Origin: Colwellia sp. 1_MG-2023 | GTDB lineage: Bacteria; Pseudomonadota; Gammaproteobacteria; Enterobacterales; Alteromonadaceae | Length of the DNA stretch: 64,000 nucleotides | Assembly (NCBI RefSeq): GCF_030546755.1 | Contig: NZ_JAUOPE010000003.1 | Coordinates: forward strand, 124,001-188,000 | Direction of reading: 5' to 3' | In this document: one piece after another, positions 46,186 to 57,152 of the stretch | Numbering within the stretch: position 1 is the first letter of the stretch | How the letters are laid out: each line of letters begins with the position of its first letter | The notes under the pieces: model-generated | Told to the model about the DNA's origin: nothing | Database searches by the model: none | The model's input: only the letters and a program-made list of their open reading frames with translations | Made by a program: the position numbers and the translations under genes

Positions 46186-47430
46186 ATGGCTTTAGCAGCA
46201 AAGAAAAAAATCAAAAAAGTAGTATTAGCATATTCAGGCGGTTTAGATACTTCAGCGATCATTCCATGGTTAAAAGAAAACTATGAAGGTTGTGAGGTTG
46301 TCGCTTTTTGTGCTGATGTTGGTCAAGGCGAAGAAGAATTAGTCGGTATTCAGGAAAAAGCGATTGCTTCGGGTGCTTCAGAATGTCATGTAGTTGATCT
46401 TAAAGAAGAATATGTAAAAGACTACATTTACCCTATTTTGAAAACCGGTGCGGTTTATGAAGGGCAATATTTGTTAGGTACTTCAATGGCACGTCCTGTT
46501 ATTGCTAAGGCTCATGTTGAAGTTGCACTTAAAGTTGGTGCTGATGCTGTATGTCATGGTTGTACTGGTAAAGGGAATGATCAAGTGCGTTTTGAGTCTT
46601 GTTTTGCCGCGCTTGCTCCACAGTTAACCGTTATTGCGCCATGGCGTGAATGGGACATGGTTTCTCGTGAAGACTTATTAGATTACTTAGCAGAGCGTGA
46701 TATTCCATGTTCAGCGTCATTAACGAAAATTTACAGCCGTGATGCTAATACATGGCACATTTCGCACGAAGGTGGTGAATTAGAAGATCCTTGGTGTGAG
46801 CCTTCAAAAGAAGTGTGGACCATGACGGTTGATCCAATGGACGCACCTGATGAAGCCGAGCGCGTACAACTTAGCTTTGTCGAAGGTGAGTTAGTTGCTG
46901 TTGATGGAAAAGACTTTAAAGACACAGGCTCACCTGCTCATGAAGCTCTAATGTACTTAAATGCAAAAGGTGCCGCTCATGGTGTTGGCCGTATCGATAT
47001 CGTGGAAAACCGTTTAGTTGGTATGAAGTCTAGAGGTTGTTATGAAACACCAGGCGGTACTATCTTAATGGCGGCATACAAAGGTTTAGAAACCTTAATT
47101 TTAGATAAAGAGTCATTAAAATATCGTGAATCAATTGGCCTTGAGTTTTCTCATGTGATTTATGACGGTCGTTGGTTTACGCCTTTAGCGAAATCTCAAC
47201 TGGCTGGTGCAGCATCACTTGCAGAAAAATTAACGGGTGATGTGGTAGTTAAACTTTATAAAGGTATGGCACAAGTTACCCAACGTCGTTCTCCTAATTC
47301 ATTGTATTCAGAAGAATTTGCTACGTTTGGTGCTGATGATGTTTATGACCAAAAACATGCAGAAGGCTTTATCCGCTTATTCAGCTTATCAAGCAGAATT
47401 ACAGCACTCTCTCAATCAGATCAGAAGTAA
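46186..47430 (+). CDS. argG: Argininosuccinate synthase
   Basis: ATP-dependent joining of citrulline and aspartate. The 414 residues have the PP-loop [28 protein letters not shown], the aspartate/citrulline-binding [20 protein letters not shown], and [12 protein letters not shown]. Family type is the about 400-residue one, not the E. coli about 447-residue form. It is 13 bases before argH. Confidence 0.97.
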   Translation: MALAAKKKIKKVVLAYSGGLDTSAIIPWLKENYEGCEVVAFCADVGQGEEELVGIQEKAIASGASECHVVDLKEEYVKDYIYPILKTGAVYEGQYLLGTSMARPVIAKAHVEVALKVGADAVCHGCTGKGNDQVRFESCFAALAPQLTVIAPWREWDMVSREDLLDYLAERDIPCSASLTKIYSRDANTWHISHEGGELEDPWCEPSKEVWTMTVDPMDAPDEAERVQLSFVEGELVAVDGKDFKDTGSPAHEALMYLNAKGAAHGVGRIDIVENRLVGMKSRGCYETPGGTILMAAYKGLETLILDKESLKYRESIGLEFSHVIYDGRWFTPLAKSQLAGAASLAEKLTGDVVVKLYKGMAQVTQRRSPNSLYSEEFATFGADDVYDQKHAEGFIRLFSLSSRITALSQSDQK

Positions 47431-47443
47431 AGGATAAATTACC

Positions 47444-49372
47444 ATGGCATTATGGGGCGGAAGATTTAAAGAAAAAGCGAGTTTACAATTTAAAAAGTTT
47501 AATGACTCGCTTCCTGTTGACTATCGTATGGCGGTACAAGACATTGTTGGTTCAATTGCATGGGCACAGGCCATTCATGAAGTTGGCGTAATCAATGATG
47601 ACGAGTTAACACGTTTAACGGCAGCATTAGAAGAATTAAAAGCATCGGTTGAAGAAAACCCTAAACAAATCTTGGCATCTGATGCAGAAGATATTCATAG
47701 CTGGGTTGAAATTCAGTTAATCGAGAAAACGGGTGATTTAGGTAAAAAGCTTCATACCGGCCGTAGCCGTAATGACCAAGTGGCAACTGATTTAAAATTG
47801 TGGTGTAAAGAAACGGGTGGAGATTTATTGTTTGCCTTAGTGAATTTACAGCAATCAATGATGAATCTTGCTGAACGTGAAAAAGACACAGTGTTACCGG
47901 GTTATACCCATTTACAACGTGCGCAACCTGTTACTTTTGGTCATTGGTGTTTAGCCTATGTTGAAATGTTTAACCGTGATATTGGGCGTTTAAAAGATGC
48001 ACTTTATCGGTTAGATGTGTCACCGCTTGGCTCTGGCGCCCTTGCAGGAACCGCTTATCCAATCGATCGTAACGCACTCGCCAATCGTTTAGGGTTTAGA
48101 ACCGCAACGATGAATAGTTTAGACGCTGTTTCAGATAGAGATCACGTCATTGAATTATTAGCATCTGCGAGTATTTCAATGATGCATTTATCACGTTTTG
48201 CAGAAGATCTGATTTTCTACAACTCTGGCGAAGCCGGTTTTGTTGAGATGAGCGATCTTGTTAGCTCTGGTTCATCATTAATGCCGCAAAAGAAAAACCC
48301 TGATGCCTGTGAATTAATTCGTGGTAAAGCGGGTCGAGTTTTTGGCTCGTTAACCGGTATGTTAACAACAATGAAAGCGCTGGCGCTTGCGTATAACAAA
48401 GATATGCAAGAAGACAAAGAAGGCCTTTTTGATGCAATGGATACTTGGCAAGAGTGCATGGAAATGGCAGTGCTTGTAGCTGACGGATTGAAAGTCAATC
48501 GTTCACGTACGCTTGCCGCTGCGCAGCAAGGCTACGCTAATGCGACTGAACTTGCTGATTACTTAGTCGGTAAAGATATTCCATTTCGAGAAGCGCACCA
48601 TATAGTGGGTGAGGTAGTGCTTGCCGCAATTGATAAAGGTGTGCCGCTTGAAGATCTAACCATTACTCAATTGCAGGAATACTCGGAAAAAATTGAGCAA
48701 GATGTTTATCAACATTTATCGATTGAATCTACCCTAGATAAGCGTGAAGCACTTGGTGGTACCTCGCGTTCACAAGTTGAAAAAGCATTAGCGACTGGCA
48801 ATGAAGAAATACTCAACGAGCAAGTGGTTGGTGCTCCAGGTAAGCAACGAACTGAAGTTGCATTAAAGCAAGTAAAACAACGTTTAAATGCACAAAAAGC
48901 GGCGGCAATGTCGGTGCGTCGTGCAAGAATGTCAGATGTTGATAAAATTTATCAACAAGTTAACTTTTGGGCGGACAAAGGTGAAATATTACCGCGTTCA
49001 CGTGACAACATCATTCACGATATCCAAAATTTCGTGGTGGCTGAATTAGATGGCAATGTGGTTGGTTGTGCCTCGTTATATATTTATCAAACAGGATTGG
49101 CAGAAATTCGTTCCGTTGTTGTGGCTGAAAGTGCCCAGAAACAAGGGCAAGGTGAAGCATTAGTGCAATATTTATTGGAATTTGCTCATCAAATGGAATT
49201 AGAGCAAATTATTGTACTGACTTATATTCCACAGTATTTCAGTCAATTAGGCTTTACTACCATAGATAAATCGACACTGGCTGACAATATCATCGAAGAC
49301 AGTGAACCTAGCCCTCATAAAGACCCTGCTGACGAAGTCGCAATGCAATATATTGTTGGTCAAAGTAAGTAA
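47444..49372 (+). CDS. argH: Argininosuccinate lyase fused to GNAT acetyltransferase, ArgH(A)
   Basis: 642 residues against about 460 for ArgH alone. Residues 1 to about 460 are the lyase: [48 protein letters not shown]. After a Lys/Gln-rich linker, residues about 485-640 form a GNAT domain ([66 protein letters not shown]) with the acetyl-CoA loop QKQGQGEA. This is the ArgH(A) fusion described in Moritella and other marine gammaproteobacteria, where the tail can provide N-acetylglutamate synthase activity. A separate argA follows 20 bases later. Confidence 0.96.
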   Translation: MALWGGRFKEKASLQFKKFNDSLPVDYRMAVQDIVGSIAWAQAIHEVGVINDDELTRLTAALEELKASVEENPKQILASDAEDIHSWVEIQLIEKTGDLGKKLHTGRSRNDQVATDLKLWCKETGGDLLFALVNLQQSMMNLAEREKDTVLPGYTHLQRAQPVTFGHWCLAYVEMFNRDIGRLKDALYRLDVSPLGSGALAGTAYPIDRNALANRLGFRTATMNSLDAVSDRDHVIELLASASISMMHLSRFAEDLIFYNSGEAGFVEMSDLVSSGSSLMPQKKNPDACELIRGKAGRVFGSLTGMLTTMKALALAYNKDMQEDKEGLFDAMDTWQECMEMAVLVADGLKVNRSRTLAAAQQGYANATELADYLVGKDIPFREAHHIVGEVVLAAIDKGVPLEDLTITQLQEYSEKIEQDVYQHLSIESTLDKREALGGTSRSQVEKALATGNEEILNEQVVGAPGKQRTEVALKQVKQRLNAQKAAAMSVRRARMSDVDKIYQQVNFWADKGEILPRSRDNIIHDIQNFVVAELDGNVVGCASLYIYQTGLAEIRSVVVAESAQKQGQGEALVQYLLEFAHQMELEQIIVLTYIPQYFSQLGFTTIDKSTLADNIIEDSEPSPHKDPADEVAMQYIVGQSK

Positions 49373-49392
49373 TAAAAAGTAGATGTTAACGA

Positions 49393-50715
49393 ATGGATGA
49401 TATGAATAATAGCGATCAAAATTACGTAAAATGGTTTAGAAACGCTGCTCCCTATATTAATGCACATCGCGGTAAAACTGTGGTGTTGATGTTCGGAGGT
49501 GAGGCAGTGTCTCACCCTAATTTTGCTAACATTATTCATGATATTTCATTATTAAGAAGTTTAGGGGTGAAACTTGTGGTTGTGCATGGTGCTAGACCAC
49601 AAATTGAAAACAGTATTAAGCAACGCGGCATTGAACGTAATATTGAAAATAATGTTCGAGTGACAGACGCTGAAACACTTGTAGCGGTAAAAGATGCTAC
49701 AGGTTCATTGCGCCTACATATTGAAGCATTATTAAGTACTGGTTTGGTTAATTCTCCTATGCACGGCTCACAAATTAGGGTTAGTACCGGTAATTTTGTT
49801 ATTGCTAAGCCTATGGGCGTTCGTGAAGGTATTGATTATAAGTATACAGGCTCGGTACGTAGAATTGATTCTGATGGCATTAATATGCAGCTCGACTACG
49901 GCTCAATCGTACTTCTTTCGCCAATTGGATATTCGCCAACAGGTGAAGTGTTTAATTTGGCTTTAGAAGATGTTGCTACGCAAACAGCAATTGCGCTTAA
50001 AGCTGATAAGTTAATTGCTTTAACCGATGATGAAGGCCTAATTGATCAATCAGGTAAACTGATCCGCAGTTGTAGTGTTCGTACCGTTAAAACCTTACTG
50101 GATGATAAAGATTGTCATGTGCGTCAATTGCTGCTGCGTTCTATTATTCAATGTGGTGAAAATGGTGTTGAACGTTGTCATTGTGTCAGTTATCAAAGTG
50201 ATACCGCGTTATTACAAGAATTATTTACACGAGATGGTGCCGGAACCTTAATTGCAAAAGATCATAAAGAAGAATTATCAACGGCTACAATCGATGATGT
50301 TGCTGGTATTTTAGAGCTCATTCAGCCTCTTGAAGAAGAGGGGGTCTTAGTAAAGCGATCGAGAGAATTACTTGAAGTAGAAATTGACCGTTTTACCGTA
50401 CTTAAGAAAGAAGATGTTATCATCGCTTGTATTGCATTGTATCCTTATACCGAAGCAAATACAGGAGAAATCGCTTGTGTGGTTATTCATCCTGATTATC
50501 GAAAAGGTAATCGTGGAGAACGATTAATGGCGGCAGTGGAAGAAAATGCCAAGAAACAAGGGTTTGATTCTGTTTTTGTCTTAACTACGGTGAGTGGACA
50601 TTGGTTTTTAGAACAAGGGTTCACAGAGCAGCCTATTGAAAAACTTCCTGAAGGTAAAAAACAAATGTATAACTTTCAGCGTAAATCGAAAATTTATAGC
50701 AAAAATATTGCGTAA
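49393..50715 (+). CDS. argA: N-acetylglutamate synthase (classical ArgA)
   Basis: First enzyme of arginine synthesis. The 440 residues comprise a kinase-like arginine-sensing domain (about 15-290: WFRNAAPYINAHRGKTVVLMFGGEAV, VVHGARPQI, LTDDEGL) and a GNAT domain (about 300-440: ACVVIHPDYRKGNRGERLMAAVEENA, TTVSGHWFLEQGF). This is the E. coli-type enzyme, feedback inhibited by arginine. It closely follows argH(A), so both acetyltransferases are probably co-transcribed. An ATG nine bases downstream is an alternative start. Confidence 0.97.
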   Translation: MDDMNNSDQNYVKWFRNAAPYINAHRGKTVVLMFGGEAVSHPNFANIIHDISLLRSLGVKLVVVHGARPQIENSIKQRGIERNIENNVRVTDAETLVAVKDATGSLRLHIEALLSTGLVNSPMHGSQIRVSTGNFVIAKPMGVREGIDYKYTGSVRRIDSDGINMQLDYGSIVLLSPIGYSPTGEVFNLALEDVATQTAIALKADKLIALTDDEGLIDQSGKLIRSCSVRTVKTLLDDKDCHVRQLLLRSIIQCGENGVERCHCVSYQSDTALLQELFTRDGAGTLIAKDHKEELSTATIDDVAGILELIQPLEEEGVLVKRSRELLEVEIDRFTVLKKEDVIIACIALYPYTEANTGEIACVVIHPDYRKGNRGERLMAAVEENAKKQGFDSVFVLTTVSGHWFLEQGFTEQPIEKLPEGKKQMYNFQRKSKIYSKNIA

Positions 50716-50801
50716 TATTATTCGCGGCTGATGCTTTATAGTCGGTAATTCATTTTATTCGTGTTCATAAGAACCAACAGTCAAGCTAAAGTTTGCAGCT
50801 A

Positions 50802-50840
50802 AAAAAGCCCTAATAATATTATTTATTAGGGCTTTTTATT
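50802..50840. terminator. Bidirectional terminator between argA and pckA
   Basis: Perfect 15-bp stem (50802-50816 with 50823-50837) with a 6-base loop and A and T runs at the two ends, between convergent genes. Confidence 0.92.
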
Positions 50841-50857
50841 TTTAACTTGATGGATGG

Positions 50858-52468
50858 TTAAAGTTCAGGACCAGCCTTTACTAGCGCTTTACCGTTGTCG
50901 GTGTCAGTGAACTTTTCAAAGTTATTAACAAAACGGGTGGCTAAATCTTGTGCTTTTGATTGCCATTCTGCGGCATTTGCATAAGTATCACGTGGATCAA
51001 GAATATCGGTATTCACACCCGGTAATGCCGTAGGTACATTCAGATTGAACAGCGGTAACGTACGAGTATCAGCACTATCGATTGAACCATCTAAGATAGA
51101 GTCAATGATGGCGCGAGTATCTTTAATTGAAATACGTTTGCCTGTGCCATTCCAGCCAGTATTTACTAAATAAGCTTCAGCGCCAACCGCTTGCATTCGT
51201 TTACGTAAAACTTCAGCATATTGGGTAGGGTGTAAACTTAAGAAGGCCGCACCAAAACAACTTGAAAATGTTGGCGTTGGCTCAGTAATACCACGTTCGG
51301 TTCCTGCTAATTTAGCAGTAAATCCTGATAAAAAGTAATATTCAGTTTGTGCCGGCGTCAACTTTGAAACCGGTGGTAACACACCAAAAGCATCAGCGGT
51401 TAAGAAAATAACCTTTTTAGCATGACCTGCGCGAGAAACTGGTTTAACAATGTTATCGATATGATGAATTGGGTAAGAAACACGGGTGTTTTCAGTTTTT
51501 GAATTATCATCGAAATCAACTTTACCGTTGGCATCAACAGTGACATTTTCTAATAAGGCATCACGACGAATCGCATTGTAAATGTCAGGTTCATTTTCTT
51601 TGCTTAAATTGATGGTTTTAGCATAACAACCACCTTCAAAGTTAAATACGCCATTGTCATCCCAACCGTGCTCATCATCACCAATTAATTCACGTTTTGG
51701 ATCAGTAGAAAGCGTTGTTTTACCTGTACCTGATAAGCCAAAAAATATTGCCACATCACCTGCTTTACCTACGTTGGCACTACAGTGCATAGACGCAATA
51801 CCTTTTAAAGGTAATAGGTAGTTCATCATTGAGAACATACCTTTTTTCATTTCGCCGCCGTACCAGGTACCACCGATTAATTGAATTTTTTCTGTTAAAT
51901 TGAAAGCAACAAAGTTTTCTGAGTTCAAGCCTTGTTCTTGCCATTTGTCATTGGTGGTTTTAGCACCATTCATTACCACGAAATCTGGTTCGTAATCTTT
52001 CAGCTCTTCATCCGAAGGGCGAATAAACATGTTTTTAACAAAGTGTGCTTGCCATGCAACTTGGGTAATAAAACGTACTTTCAAACGAGTATCTTCATTG
52101 GCGCCACAATAAGTATCAACTACGAATAAACGTTGATCTGAAAGTTGTGTTGTTACTAATGATTTTAAATGATCCCACGTTTCTTGAGTCATTGGTTTAT
52201 TATCATTTTTACCTTGATCAGACCACCACACAGTGTCTCGTGAAGTATCGTCACGCACGATGTATTTGTCTTTAGGAGAGCGGCCAGTAAAAATACCAGT
52301 ATCAACATTGACTGCTCCAAGCTCAGTGACTACGCCTTTTTCATAGCCCTCAAGATCAGATTTAGTTTCTTCAGCAAACAACAAATCATAAGACGGGTTG
52401 TAAACAACCTCGGTCGCATTATTAATGCCGTATTGAGATAAATCGATAGTTTTTGGCAAAGCAGTCAT
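50858..52468 (-). CDS. pckA: Phosphoenolpyruvate carboxykinase (ATP)
   Basis: Gluconeogenic conversion of oxaloacetate to phosphoenolpyruvate with ATP. The 536 residues hold the P-loop [11 protein letters not shown], the metal-binding Lys/His region ([24 protein letters not shown]), [22 protein letters not shown] and the [18 protein letters not shown] segment. Start is ATG with a good AGGAG ribosome-binding site. The 352-base region upstream holds a palindrome that may be a control site. Confidence 0.97.
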   Translation of the reverse strand: MTALPKTIDLSQYGINNATEVVYNPSYDLLFAEETKSDLEGYEKGVVTELGAVNVDTGIFTGRSPKDKYIVRDDTSRDTVWWSDQGKNDNKPMTQETWDHLKSLVTTQLSDQRLFVVDTYCGANEDTRLKVRFITQVAWQAHFVKNMFIRPSDEELKDYEPDFVVMNGAKTTNDKWQEQGLNSENFVAFNLTEKIQLIGGTWYGGEMKKGMFSMMNYLLPLKGIASMHCSANVGKAGDVAIFFGLSGTGKTTLSTDPKRELIGDDEHGWDDNGVFNFEGGCYAKTINLSKENEPDIYNAIRRDALLENVTVDANGKVDFDDNSKTENTRVSYPIHHIDNIVKPVSRAGHAKKVIFLTADAFGVLPPVSKLTPAQTEYYFLSGFTAKLAGTERGITEPTPTFSSCFGAAFLSLHPTQYAEVLRKRMQAVGAEAYLVNTGWNGTGKRISIKDTRAIIDSILDGSIDSADTRTLPLFNLNVPTALPGVNTDILDPRDTYANAAEWQSKAQDLATRFVNNFEKFTDTDNGKALVKAGPEL

Positions 52469-52582
52469 AACAAATAAGCTCCTAAAGTATGACGATATTG
52501 TGAATTTTTAAGTTCAAGGTAATGTTGAGGGCGCAATTTTAGGTGATTTTTAATTAAAACGAAAGAAAAATTTGTTTCGATG

Positions 52583-52594
52583 TGAAAGTTTTCA
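52583..52594. promoter_or_regulatory. Cra-like palindrome upstream of pckA
   Basis: TGAAAGTTTTCA, about 115 bases upstream of the pckA start, differs at two positions from the Cra (FruR) palindrome TGAAACGTTTCA. In E. coli Cra activates pckA. Whether this organism has Cra is unknown. The rest of 52469-52725 shows nothing else I can name. Confidence 0.33.
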
Positions 52595-52725
52595 TTATAA
52601 GTTACATTTATAGCGAAAATTTAATGAGGTTATCTGCACATTATTAATAAGGCATTAAGGCAGGCTAGAAAAAATGGAGTGAGAGGGAAATAAGAGTATT
52701 TATTCAAAAATGTAGGAATATACAC

Positions 52726-52762
52726 AAAAAAGCGGAATATATTTTACATATTCCGCTTTTTT
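52726..52762. terminator. Terminator of mrcA
   Basis: Perfect 14-bp stem (52727-52740 with 52748-52761), 7-base loop, A and T runs on both sides. In minus-strand reading it follows the mrcA stop by about 60 bases. Confidence 0.9.
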
Positions 52763-52820
52763 AGGGATAAATACATTCGAAACGAAAGAAGTTTTCATCA
52801 AATAAAACTTGACCAATTAG

Positions 52821-55379
52821 TTAGAAAATTTCTTCAGATTCTACTTTATTGTCAAAAATATCATGACTGTTATCTTTGGTCACATATTCAGTTGGCGCAC
52901 TACCGACTTTAAAATATTCGAAGATACTGCTTTTATCGGTACGTTGAGTTAATTTACCGGTTTGTTTATCTATACGTACAGACACTATCCCTTCGGGTTG
53001 CATAAAAGGTTCAACTGGTAAATCTTCTAATGCGGTCTGCATAAATGAGATCCAAGCAGGTTGGGCTGATTTAGCGCCAAACTCTTTACCGGTAATTTGG
53101 TTTTTATCAAGGTTATTGTTATACGAGGAACTGCCAAGATTACGAGAAGGATCATCAAAGCCAATCCAAGAAGTTGTGACAATTCTGCGACTAAAACCTG
53201 AGAACCATGCATCTTTAGCTTCGTTGGTTGTACCTGTTTTGCCAGCAATGTCTCGTCTGTTTAGTTTGCGCCCTCTAAAGCCTGTGCCTTGCCAACCTGG
53301 ATTTAAAGACCAATCCGCACCCCATATGGCTTCATTTAATGCCTGAGTAATTAAAAAAGCATTTTGTGGCGAAATAACACGCTCTGCTTTTACCAATGGA
53401 TGCTCTTTAGTAATTGTTTGTTGTTGTAACGTCTCAGTATTTGCAAATGATTCGGAACTTGGGTCTAATTCAGCCGCTAATTGCGTATTATTTTCAAATT
53501 GACTGCAATCATCGCACGCAATAGCAGGGTTAGCTTGATAAACAATATTGCCAAAAGAATCTTCAATGCGTTCGATAATATATGGTTCAATTAAAAAACC
53601 GTTATTGGCAAATGTTGCAAACCCAGTAGCAACTTCTAATGGGGTTAAAGAAGCAGAGCCTAGCGATAGTGACTCGTCTCGTGGTAACTCGTCAGGAGCA
53701 AAGCCAAAGGAAGCTAAGTGAGGAATGATTTTATTCAAACCTACTTCTCGAAATAGTCTGACTGCAACCACGTTTTTAGATTCAGCTAACGCTCTTTTTA
53801 CTCTGATCTCTCCTGAGTAAACTGGCGGAGAATTTTTTGGGCGCCAAACTACCCCCGTAATATCATTAGATTGATTTATCGGGGCATCATTAACTAATGA
53901 AGCAAGTGTAAAACCATTGTCCAATGCAGCAGAATAAACAAATGGCTTAATATTAGAGCCTACTTGGCGTTTAGCCTGTGTAACACGATTAAATTGTGAT
54001 TGTTTATAGTTGAAACCACCTACTACCGCTTTTATTGCGCCATTATCTGGTGATAAGGAAACTAAAGCAGAGCTTGCAGAAGGAAACTGACTTAACGCGA
54101 ATTCTTCATTATTTTCTCTGATATACACGACATCAGCATATTGAACAATTTCGTTAGCAAGTTTAGGTGCAGGCCCTTGTTTATCGTCATTTATATATTC
54201 TCGTGCCCATGATAAGCCCTGCCAATCGATAATAATTGTTTGATTATTCACAAGTGTTACTTCTATTGATTGCTCAAGAACTTTAGTAACAACAGCAGGA
54301 ATAAGAGGAGGATAGCTTTCTATGGCTGTTAACGCTGCATTAATTTCATTCACGTTTAAAGGATCAATTTCTGCTATTTTAATATCATCATTTCTATTTG
54401 CTTGAGGACGAAGAGACTTAATAGCGCCTCTATAGCCATGACGTAAATCGTAATTAAGCAAATTTGAAATCACCGCATGCTCCGCGGATTTTTGCAACTT
54501 TGAAGTTACCGTAGTGAAAACTTTATAACCGCCAGTATAGGCCTGTTCCTTACCATATCGGTCAATCATTTCTTGATGCGCCATTTCTGCGGCGTAAGGC
54601 GCATTTAATTCAATAATAGCACCATGCTTTTCTGCCGTGATTGGTGCATTGATCGCTTGTTCAAATTCATCTCTAGTGATGTAATTAGTCACTAACATAC
54701 GTTGTAAAACAACGGCACGTCTAGATAAAGCTCTATCTGGTCTACTAATAGGATTTAAAGTGGAAGGTGCTTTAGGGAGACCTGCCAAAACAGCTATTTG
54801 TGCGAGCGTTAAGTCTTTAACGTCTTTATTATAATACACTTGTGCTGCTGCCCCGAAACCAAAAGAACGATGACCCAAAGGTATTTTATTCATATATAAC
54901 GCTAAAATTTCATCTTTGGTTAATAGGTACTCGATATGAAATGCGGTGAATATTTCACGGATTTTACGGATATAGGTTTGTTCTCGGGTTAAAAAGAAGT
55001 TACGCGCCACTTGCATGGTGATTGTACTTGCGCCTCCTTTATTTTGACCAATAAGTTGACCAATTACAGCTCGGGTCATACCTATTGGATCAACACCAAA
55101 ATGTAAATAAAAGCGATCATCTTCTGTGGCTAAAATGGCATTGATGAGTTGTTTTGGCATTTCATCAAGCGTTAAAGGGATCCTTTTTTTCTCACCAAAC
55201 TGATTCATTAGTTTGCCATCAGCACTATATATTTTCATTGGTGTTTGCCATTGTAGGTTTTTTAAAGACTCAACGCTGGGTAAATCACTTCTAAGAGAAA
55301 AGTACGTAATAACTAGGGCTACAAGGCCGAAAAGTGATAAAAATAGACCAATTTTTAGGAGTTTTTTGAATGAAAACAA
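52821..55379 (-). CDS. mrcA: Penicillin-binding protein 1A
   Basis: Bifunctional inner-membrane peptidoglycan glycosyltransferase/transpeptidase of 852 residues. One N-terminal membrane helix (about 8-28), the glycosyltransferase domain (ATEDDRFYLHFGVDPIGMTRA, GASTITMQVARNFFL, KIREIFTAFHIEYLLTKDEIL), an OB-like insert, and the transpeptidase domain with Ser in SNIKPF, SKN and KTGTT. The start codon is TTG; no ATG lies near, and the N-terminus matches the family. It is divergent from pilMNOPQ, as in many gammaproteobacteria. Confidence 0.97.
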   Translation of the reverse strand: MFSFKKLLKIGLFLSLFGLVALVITYFSLRSDLPSVESLKNLQWQTPMKIYSADGKLMNQFGEKKRIPLTLDEMPKQLINAILATEDDRFYLHFGVDPIGMTRAVIGQLIGQNKGGASTITMQVARNFFLTREQTYIRKIREIFTAFHIEYLLTKDEILALYMNKIPLGHRSFGFGAAAQVYYNKDVKDLTLAQIAVLAGLPKAPSTLNPISRPDRALSRRAVVLQRMLVTNYITRDEFEQAINAPITAEKHGAIIELNAPYAAEMAHQEMIDRYGKEQAYTGGYKVFTTVTSKLQKSAEHAVISNLLNYDLRHGYRGAIKSLRPQANRNDDIKIAEIDPLNVNEINAALTAIESYPPLIPAVVTKVLEQSIEVTLVNNQTIIIDWQGLSWAREYINDDKQGPAPKLANEIVQYADVVYIRENNEEFALSQFPSASSALVSLSPDNGAIKAVVGGFNYKQSQFNRVTQAKRQVGSNIKPFVYSAALDNGFTLASLVNDAPINQSNDITGVVWRPKNSPPVYSGEIRVKRALAESKNVVAVRLFREVGLNKIIPHLASFGFAPDELPRDESLSLGSASLTPLEVATGFATFANNGFLIEPYIIERIEDSFGNIVYQANPAIACDDCSQFENNTQLAAELDPSSESFANTETLQQQTITKEHPLVKAERVISPQNAFLITQALNEAIWGADWSLNPGWQGTGFRGRKLNRRDIAGKTGTTNEAKDAWFSGFSRRIVTTSWIGFDDPSRNLGSSSYNNNLDKNQITGKEFGAKSAQPAWISFMQTALEDLPVEPFMQPEGIVSVRIDKQTGKLTQRTDKSSIFEYFKVGSAPTEYVTKDNSHDIFDNKVESEEIF

Positions 55380-55509
55380 AATTAAGTGCTCAATAAAATT
55401 TAAAAAAATTGCTGATTACTACTAGTATATCCTTTAAAAGCATGTAATAAATGTATTTATCTGGAAAATATAGCTATATTATTACAATAAAATGATCTAG
55501 TAGGAAGTT

Positions 55510-56589
55510 ATGCTGAAAAATCTTTGGAAAAAGAAAACTTCTTTGGTTGTAGGGATAGATATTGGATCTCATTCTGCGAAAGCGGTATTAATCAATCAGG
55601 GCGCCGAGGGATATGTGTTAGAAGCAATAGCAACTGAGCTAATGCCCAGAGGTGCTATTATCGACAGAGAAATTCAAGATATTGAAGCCGTTGGCAACGT
55701 TATCGCAAAACTACGAAGCAAAATTACTGCTTCTGCTACCCAAGCAGCCGCCGCTGTTTCTGGTCAAACCGTTATCACTAAAGTTATTTATATGGATGTC
55801 TCGCTCAATGAGCAAGAATTAGCGAGTCAAATAGAAATTGAAGCCGACAGTTTAATTCCATACCCACTTGATGAAGTTAGTTTAGATTTTGAACCATTAG
55901 ATGTGAATGAATCTGATCCTACCAAAATAAATGTTTTATTGAGTGCCGCTCGAACTGAGTCGGTTGAAGCAAGAGTGTCAGCTTTAGAAGCCGGTGGTTT
56001 CACTACGAAAGTTGTTGATGTTGAATCATACGCGGTAAGTCGATCGTATGATTTGATTTTACCTTTACTCCCTGATGACGCGATCGATAAAACCGTTGCC
56101 ATTGTTGATATTGGCGCAATGATGACACTTTTTTCAGTGTCTCATGCGGGTGAGCACTTATATAGTCGCGATCAAATGTTTGGAGGTGAACAATATACTC
56201 GCTCCATCGTCTCTTATTATAATAAATCCTTTGAAGATGCTGAAGCGGCTAAAGTCAGCAATGATTTGCCACCTAATTACACTTTTGAAGTATTGGCACC
56301 TTTTCATACGGTTTTGGTGCAACAGATACGACGTGCTATTCAAATGTTTTTAACTTCAAGTGGCAAAAATAAAATCGACTATTTAGTGATATCTGGTGGA
56401 TGTGCTCAAGTAGAAGGCATTCATGAATTACTGAATGAAGAATTAGGTATACATACGGTTATCGCTAATCCGTTTTCTCATATGGCGCTTTCTTCATCAA
56501 TTAATGAACAAGAATTAAATCAAACTGCATCACAGTATATGGTGGCCGCGGGTTTAGCTTTAAGGAGTTTTTCTACATGGCACATATAA
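55510..56589 (+). CDS. pilM: Type IV pilus assembly ATPase-fold protein PilM
   Basis: Cytoplasmic actin-like protein that binds the PilN tail and links the alignment complex to the pilus motor. The 359 residues show the FtsA-like nucleotide fold (VGIDIGSHSAKAVLI, VDIGAMMTLFSV, YLVISGGCAQVEGI). Its last codons overlap pilN by 13 bases. First gene of pilMNOPQ. Confidence 0.97.
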   Translation: MLKNLWKKKTSLVVGIDIGSHSAKAVLINQGAEGYVLEAIATELMPRGAIIDREIQDIEAVGNVIAKLRSKITASATQAAAAVSGQTVITKVIYMDVSLNEQELASQIEIEADSLIPYPLDEVSLDFEPLDVNESDPTKINVLLSAARTESVEARVSALEAGGFTTKVVDVESYAVSRSYDLILPLLPDDAIDKTVAIVDIGAMMTLFSVSHAGEHLYSRDQMFGGEQYTRSIVSYYNKSFEDAEAAKVSNDLPPNYTFEVLAPFHTVLVQQIRRAIQMFLTSSGKNKIDYLVISGGCAQVEGIHELLNEELGIHTVIANPFSHMALSSSINEQELNQTASQYMVAAGLALRSFSTWHI

Positions 56590-57152
56590 ATTTATTACCA
56601 TGGCGAGAAGAAGCCGAAAAAGCGAAGCAACGAGAATTTTTTACGATATTAACTGCTATTGCTTTAGGGGCGTTCGCCGTTGTTTTTTTAGTCAGTCAAG
56701 TTTATCAAATGCGTATTGATGGGCAAAATAGTCGTAATCAATTTATAAAAAATGAGATTGCAGTTTTAGACGCTCGTATCAGCCAAATTAAAACGTTAAA
56801 TGAAAAGAAAAATGAATTGCAAAAGCGCACTGCGGTTGTTGAACAACTTCAACGCAGTCGTAACGTTGGTACACAAGTGCTTGATGAAATAGCGAAAGTT
56901 GTACCGACGGGAATATATCTGATTAAAATGGAAAAACAAGGAAGTAGCTTACAATTAATCGGTAAGAGTGAATCGAATAACCATTTAGCGAATATGATTA
57001 GAAAAATTGAAAGTTCAGATTTATTCACGGACGCGGTTTTAGAATCGATAACTGCTAACGATGCGCAAAGTAAATTATTAAGTGATTTTAAAATGCGGGT
57101 TCGAATTAAAGGGTTAACAGATGTTGCTAACACTCAAGGAGCAAGCAAGTGA
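56577..57152 (+). CDS. pilN: Type IV pilus inner-membrane protein PilN
   Basis: Bitopic protein of 191 residues: a short cytoplasmic tail with the conserved INLLPWREE motif that docks to PilM, one membrane helix (about 22-44), then a coiled coil and a ferredoxin-like periplasmic domain. Pairs with PilO. Overlaps pilM and pilO at its two ends. Confidence 0.96.
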   Translation: MAHINLLPWREEAEKAKQREFFTILTAIALGAFAVVFLVSQVYQMRIDGQNSRNQFIKNEIAVLDARISQIKTLNEKKNELQKRTAVVEQLQRSRNVGTQVLDEIAKVVPTGIYLIKMEKQGSSLQLIGKSESNNHLANMIRKIESSDLFTDAVLESITANDAQSKLLSDFKMRVRIKGLTDVANTQGASK

